Assembly: GCA_963691705.1 (NCBI GenBank) | Contig: OY829544.1 | Location: forward strand, 37,469,917-37,533,916 | Origin: Viola odorata | Lineage: Eukaryota > Streptophyta > Magnoliopsida > Malpighiales > Violaceae | DNA: 64,000 nt | Direction of reading: 5' to 3' | Shown here: in pieces, positions 58,869-64,000 of the stretch | How positions within the stretch are numbered: position 1 is the first letter of the stretch | How the letters are laid out: each line of letters begins with the position of its first letter | The notes under the pieces: generated by a model | Databases searched by the model: none | The model's input: the letters and a program-made list of their open reading frames with translations, nothing else | Told to the model about the DNA's origin: nothing | Translations under genes and position numbers: made by a program

Positions 58869-61800
58869 CTCGACGCGGAGGTTTGCAGTTTCGACGGAGC
58901 AGCCAATTCCGTTTGGTAAAACGACGGCGGCGAGGTACAGAGAGGATGGGAGTAGGAAAGAATCAGGAGAGGTCAGTTATAATAATAATCTATTTGATAG
59001 AGATAAAGAAGGGGACGCGAGTGGAGAGCGGGAGAAAGACGATCAAGGAATACTTCGAGGAGGCGAATGATTTAATCAGGTCAGATGGCGACGGCGGCGG
59101 AGGTCCGCCGCGCTGGTTCTCTCCGTTGGAGTGTGGGTCCCGCTTGGAAAATGCTCCTCTACTCCTGTTTTTGCCCGGTAAGGAGAAACGGAACCTCTCT
59201 TTTTTTCCCCTTCTCTTGACATGCGTTGACCTCTTTACAAATTTGGATTAAAGTGATTAGGATTGATGATGAAAAAGGAAAATTATCATTAATTGTGTGG
59301 AAAGTTTCTAATGATAGGTTTAATTTTAAAGTTTCTAAGATTGCTTGTTATATTTTTGAAAGAATTTTGCTTATTTTTAGTTTATCCTAGTAATGTTTCA
59401 CTTTATCAGGGGGGAAAATACCAATTGTAATGTCTGAAATGGCAGGAAATTCTTAACATTTTCCATATCTTCTTGTAATTATCCTAAATTCTGCAGGGAT
59501 TGATGGAGTTGAGCTAGGACTTATTAAGCATCATCATTCTCTTGGATAGTAAGTGATCAGAAATTGGAATTTTACATTTGCTAAGCATGTATATATATAC
59601 TTTGATGCCAACGCTTATACTACCCGATATTTGGTTTTTCCACCCTGAAACTTAGAATCTTTGAGTTATGGTGTCTGGACATTCCAGTCAAAGATAGAAC
59701 ATCATTCAAAGGGTTTTTTCACTCACTCACATTTACTCAGTCCTACCTTCTTCTTCTTCTTCTTTTTAATGTCAAGAGAAATGCTGTGACATTATCTTAT
59801 TCAAAACGTTCATGGCTCAGGCCTCGTAAAGCTGGTCAAACGAACTGTCAGAGCAGAACATTGGCGCTCACCGAATAGACCTATATATCTTGTGGGGGAA
59901 TCTCTTGGAGCATGCCTTGCACTAGCTGTTGCAGCTTGTAACCCTGATGTTGATCTTGTGCTCATTTTGGCTAATGCAGGTGAGAAGTCGCAACTAAACC
60001 AGCCCTTGATGAAAGTTGTAGGCTGTTACTGTATTATTGCTATATTTTACAGACAACGGGTGACTTTATTAGTTGATTTCTTTTTCATACACTGCAGCGA
60101 CAAGTTTTGCAAGGTCACAGCTGCAGCATATCATACCTGTATTAGAAGCCACGCCCGATCCATTCCAGTTTAGCCTTCCATATCTGCTGAGCTTATTAAT
60201 GAAAGGTTCAGGACCTTCAGGTATAGGTGACCATTTGAAGACTGCAATGGATAGTGTGCTTCAGGGAATTCCTCTACAACAAACAGTAGAAGGAATGGCA
60301 CAAGATGTTATTGCAATGCCATCTTATCTTAGTGGAAGAATAAGATTCTAGTTTAAGACATGATCGCATAAGTTCGTAGATGTTAAGTTTCATATTTCTG
60401 AAAACTTGAGAATTTTAAAAGCTATTGATGAGACAGTGTACGTTTTCTCTCTTGCAATCCTAGGCTTGATATTGACTTACTGTTATATTACTCCTCATGA
60501 AAAATGGCCATATTGATGGTTTTCTTTTGACAGGTTCTAGCTGATATCTTATCTAGAGAAACACTTATCTGGAAGCTTAAAATGCTTAAATCAGCGAGCA
60601 TTTGTCAACTCACGTCTTCATTCCGTAAAATCTCAAACATTGATACTTTCCAGGTTAGTTACACTGTGTTGGTAACACCAAGTCTGCCTTCATTTGAATT
60701 TCAATAGATAGAATCCTGAAATCTGTTTTATAGTGATTGTCAACGTCATGTTTCTTGCTAGATAGCTTCAAGGCTTCACCTTTGAGGCTATAACTCTGAT
60801 CTTTCTGGATTTACCAAGGTTTTCTGTGTCCCTTTAGTGGAAGAGATCAGTTCCTAGCAAGTGCAGAGGAGGGCCTAAGACTAAGGCATATGCTCCCGAA
60901 TTGCGAGAATCGCAGTTTTAGTGATAGTGGTCATTTTCTTTTCATGGTAGAATCTAAGCATCCTCCCTTTTGTTTCAATTTTCATCTTATACGCGTTAGA
61001 TAATTCTTATGTCCATTTTGGTAGGACGATGATGTTGATTTGGTATACACCATCTTAGGTGCTAGCTTCTATCGTCGTGGAAAATGTCATGACTACGTTT
61101 TGGGTTATATTCCACCAAGACTGTTTGAATTCAAAAAAAATTACGAATCAAACAGGTAAAACTGTTTTTGCCTCTTGACAGATGCAATTCATAGTTCCTA
61201 TCATTAGGACAGGAGAAACATTCTGGTAACATGACTAGTCTCTGACAATAACATTGTTATGCTAATAATATATGCTCTCGTTCAACTTCCTGTCAAGCAT
61301 TATAGTTGAATGTACTATTTATAGGATCGGCTTTGTGTTGTAATCCGCGCAACAATGATCTCTACATCCTTAGTTCACATTTCTACCAGCTAGTTGTGGT
61401 GAAATTGCATGATATCGTCACTAATGTTTCCCTGCATTATGATGTTTTAGGCTCCATCTTGCTACAAGCCCTGTAATGCTATCAACTTTGGAAGATGGAA
61501 AGATTCAGAGGCCTTGCAGGAATTCCTTCAGAGGGACCGGTCTTGTTCATTGGGTACCACATGCTACTGGGGTTTGAACTGATACCTATGGTAATAAAGT
61601 TTTTGTTGGAAAGAAATATTCTTTTGAGAGGGATAGCTCAGCCAATGATGTTTACGCGAATAAAAGAAGGGAGGTTACCTCCTTTAGCAAGTTTTGATAT
61701 GTATAGAAGAATGGGTGCAGTTCCTGTTTCAGGAAACACAATCTACAAGCTTCTGTCTTCCAATTCTCATATGCTGTTGTACCCAGGTGGCATGCGTGAG

Positions 61801-63051
61801 GCCTGCCATCAGAAGGTAATGATTTAATGGGTCTGATCTGAACCTGGTAAACTCGATGTTCAAGTTGTTCAGAGTTGCCAGATGTTCACAATAATAGCTG
61901 CAACTGTGTGCATGTAGAAGATTTATTTTTTAGAATGCCATGCTTGTCTCAAAGTTCTTTTTCCTGCTCTCATATGTTTAGTATTTCCTTTTAAGGTGAG
62001 ATATGCTCTCTGTTGAAAATGGAAAAATAATTCTGTAACTCTCAATTCTTCATAATTTTCAGGGAGAACAGTACAAGTTAATCTGGCCAGAACAGGCTGA
62101 ATTTATCAGAATGGCAGCTAGGTTTGGAGCCAAAATTGTACCATTTGGTGTTGTCGGAGAAGATGATTTCGGTGAAGTAAGGCCTGATCGATGTTTACAT
62201 TTCTATCTTATAGGTTTTTGATCATTTACTTGTCTGTGGTGCGCACCACATCACAGGATTATGACATGTTATTTGCCAGTGACTTAGTGTTATCAGTTAT
62301 CGGTTCATTGCCTCAGGTAGCTTTTGATTATGATGATCAAATGAAGTACCCTTTCTTTAGGGATCTTATAGAAGGACTTAGCAGTGAGAGTGAGGGAGTG
62401 AGGTATACTGAGTTTCTTTTCTCTTGAATTCCATACATCTTCTCTGTACTGTACATTTATTCAATCCTATTGCCTTTTCTTTTCCTGTTATAGTTCTCAA
62501 TTTAGTCTTGTTACATTCTTATTATGACAGGAGTGGACTGAATGATGAAGTGAACCAAGCTATGCATCTTCCAGGAGTTGTACCTAAATTTCCTGGTGGA
62601 AGATTCTATTACTATTATGGGAAACCAATCGAAACCGAAGGTATGTCATCGGAGAGCCTCAGCTTTTGGCTTGTTTGCCACGTACCGATAGTTTCACATT
62701 GAAAACCAGCATGCACGGAATGTGGAAAAACTCATCATTGTATCAAAGAAATCGAATGTCTGTACGAGTAATGTCATGTTAGCCATTTTAGTTATGCAAA
62801 GATTCATGTCCAGTTCCTGATGCTGCGAATTGACTTGAATTGTTGTCGGTATTTTTGAAGGGAGGAAGCATGAACTGAAGAACAAGGAGAAAGCTCATGA
62901 AGTATACCTACAAGTGAAGTCAGAGGTGGAGAAATGCATAGCTTTTCTGATAGACAAGAGGGAGAATGATCCTTACCGGAATCTATTGACTCGGCTGGCT
63001 TACCAGGCCAGGCATGGCTTTGATGCTGAAGTACCATCATTTGAGCTTTGA

Positions 63052-64000
63052 TCTTCCTTTACATTTACGTAGCGTTTGATTCACAGAATACTATTTTCCC
63101 TCTTTCAATCAAGGTTTTGGTAATTGGTATCATTTTAATTTATCGAGTTTAATCGAAAGAAACAGCAAGCAAAATGCATCTCTGTTTTTGCTTTGAACAA
63201 AAAGAGGTTGATATTGTAAGCTCTTTTTTTTTTTTGGTCGGAATATATTGTAAGCTCACAATATGATAATGTTTTCTACTCCCTCTTGAATTCAAGAACA
63301 TAGCTACTAACTAAATGGGTTAAGCTCGGCCCACTTAAACAACTTGGATCTTTGACATGGTATCTCTGTTGATCTAATAAAGAATAATATCACGGAATTT
63401 CTTTCTATATAAAAATAAAACGAACAACTTTTATTATTCAATTTAAGATAATATTATTCTCATACCCTTAAATTGTTATTCTAACACTCTTAATTTAGGA
63501 TTTTATTATACTACTCATGCTTATCTCTATCTATTTTAATTGCAAATATATTTTTTAATATTTAAACTGAAAAGACTATAATGCCCGTAATAAAAACAAC
63601 GCTAGAATTGCTCTTAGAAAAGAAAAGAAAAGGTACGCCAATCTTACTGAAATCTCCACGATAGGTTGAATAGCTTCATCTCTCCCTAAGCAAATACTCA
63701 TAGCAATTCTTGGTTAATTAAATTAGCTGAAGCCAACTTATACTGCACATACCCATCCTTTAGAGTTGTTAATTCGAATTCGTAGATGTTTGTAATTAGA
63801 AATCTTTTATTTTCTCTTTATTTTGTGTGAATCTTAAAAAAACTAAACACTTATATAGTATAATTCCTACCAACTCTTTGTGATGTATGTGCATTTTGGT
63901 AAGGTTTTGACCCATAAAGCACACGCACATTATGTGTTTGATAAAATGCCAAGAAGAAAAAGAAGGATAGCAAGAGAAAATTAAACATGTATATGGAATA
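63052..64000. other. 3' flank of acyltransferase gene, no gene seen
   Basis: AT-rich sequence without a supportable coding region or element ends. Candidate polyadenylation signals for the upstream gene are weak. A short actccctctt near 63280 resembles a Stowaway end, but no partner was found. Confidence 0.5.

Larger units (their letters stand above)
43537..63051 (+). pseudogene. Phytyl ester synthase-like acyltransferase (PES family), disrupted
   Basis: This is a plastid acyltransferase of the PES family (phytol and diacylglycerol acylation in chloroplasts): an alpha/beta hydrolase domain followed by an LPLAT domain. Exons: 1 = 43537-43639 plus 58874-59177; 2 = 59497-59548; 3 = 59656-59712; 4 = 59821-59979; 5 = 60098-60333; 6 = 60534-60653; 7 = 60838-60946; 8 = 61025-61155; 9 = 61451-61815; 10 = 62063-62176; 11 = 62317-62402; 12 = 62531-62640; 13 = 62861-63051. 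Motifs: KEYFEEANDLIRSDG, PPRWFSPLECGSR, GES-x-G nucleophile elbow (LVGESLGACLAL), HMLLG (acyltransferase H motif), YPGGMREA, GAKIVPFGVVGEDD, GRFYYYYGKPIETEG. The start codon has good context (gcgATGGCA). The basic, Ala/Ser-rich N-terminus fits a transit peptide. Lesions: 15.2-kb LTR element in exon 1; frameshift near 59030; TAA at the exon 2/3 join; exon 3 donor doubtful; exon 5 donor GG instead of GT; frameshift in exon 6 near 60598. Confidence 0.88.

Noticed and set aside
59892..60351. Two short plus-strand ORFs as separate genes
   Set aside because: They are exons 4 and 5 of the PES-like gene read through into introns.

Overview
This window looks like repeat-rich nuclear DNA of a eudicot plant. 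It is AT-rich, its one recognisable host gene has many small GT-AG exons, and it holds most plant transposon classes plus an endogenous plant pararetrovirus. I saw no bacterial-type operon, rRNA gene or CRISPR array.

Layout. 1-952: nested MITEs, a hAT-type element (8-bp target duplication) inside the end of a Stowaway-type element. 953-6847: AT-rich DNA without a supportable gene. 6848-10270: a complete non-autonomous Mutator-like element (155-bp terminal inverted repeats, 10-bp target duplication) carrying a tRNA-Pro pseudogene and an OPA3-like exon, with a second Stowaway MITE inside. 10281-12426: AT-rich with small tandem repeats. 12427-13054: two exons of a broken acyltransferase gene on the minus strand. 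13055-21681: degraded minus-strand Ty3/gypsy element A, itself split by a 2.16-kb insertion. 21682-27298: related gypsy element B with both LTRs but almost no pol. 27299-30064: broken Ty1/copia fragment (+). 30020-31795: broken FAR1/MULE transposase-like gene (-). 31850-37290 and 40078-40950: two partial, heavily mutated copies of an endogenous caulimovirid, separated by the 5' end of gypsy element C. 41205-43340: an unidentified multi-exon remnant (-) ending in a MULE-like terminus.

43537-63051 is the main host locus. It is a 13-exon plastid phytyl ester synthase/diacylglycerol acyltransferase-like gene (alpha/beta hydrolase followed by an LPLAT domain; PES family). Its first exon is split by a 15.2-kb Tat-lineage Ty3/gypsy retrotransposon (43640-58868) with a perfect 5-bp target duplication and LTRs about 2% diverged. 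The gene also has a frameshift in exon 1, a stop at the exon 2/3 junction, a damaged exon 5 splice donor and a frameshift in exon 6. This allele is therefore probably a pseudogene.

The most unusual structure is inside that retrotransposon. Between pol (minus strand) and the 3' LTR lies a cassette of about 7 kb with four genes on the opposite (+) strand. Two are intron-containing paralogues with a shared globular domain and a C-terminal coiled coil; two are small acidic or helical ORFs. Several have their own TATA box. A six-unit tandem array separates the cassette from pol. Single antisense ORFs are known in Tat elements, but a four-gene cassette deserves a closer look.
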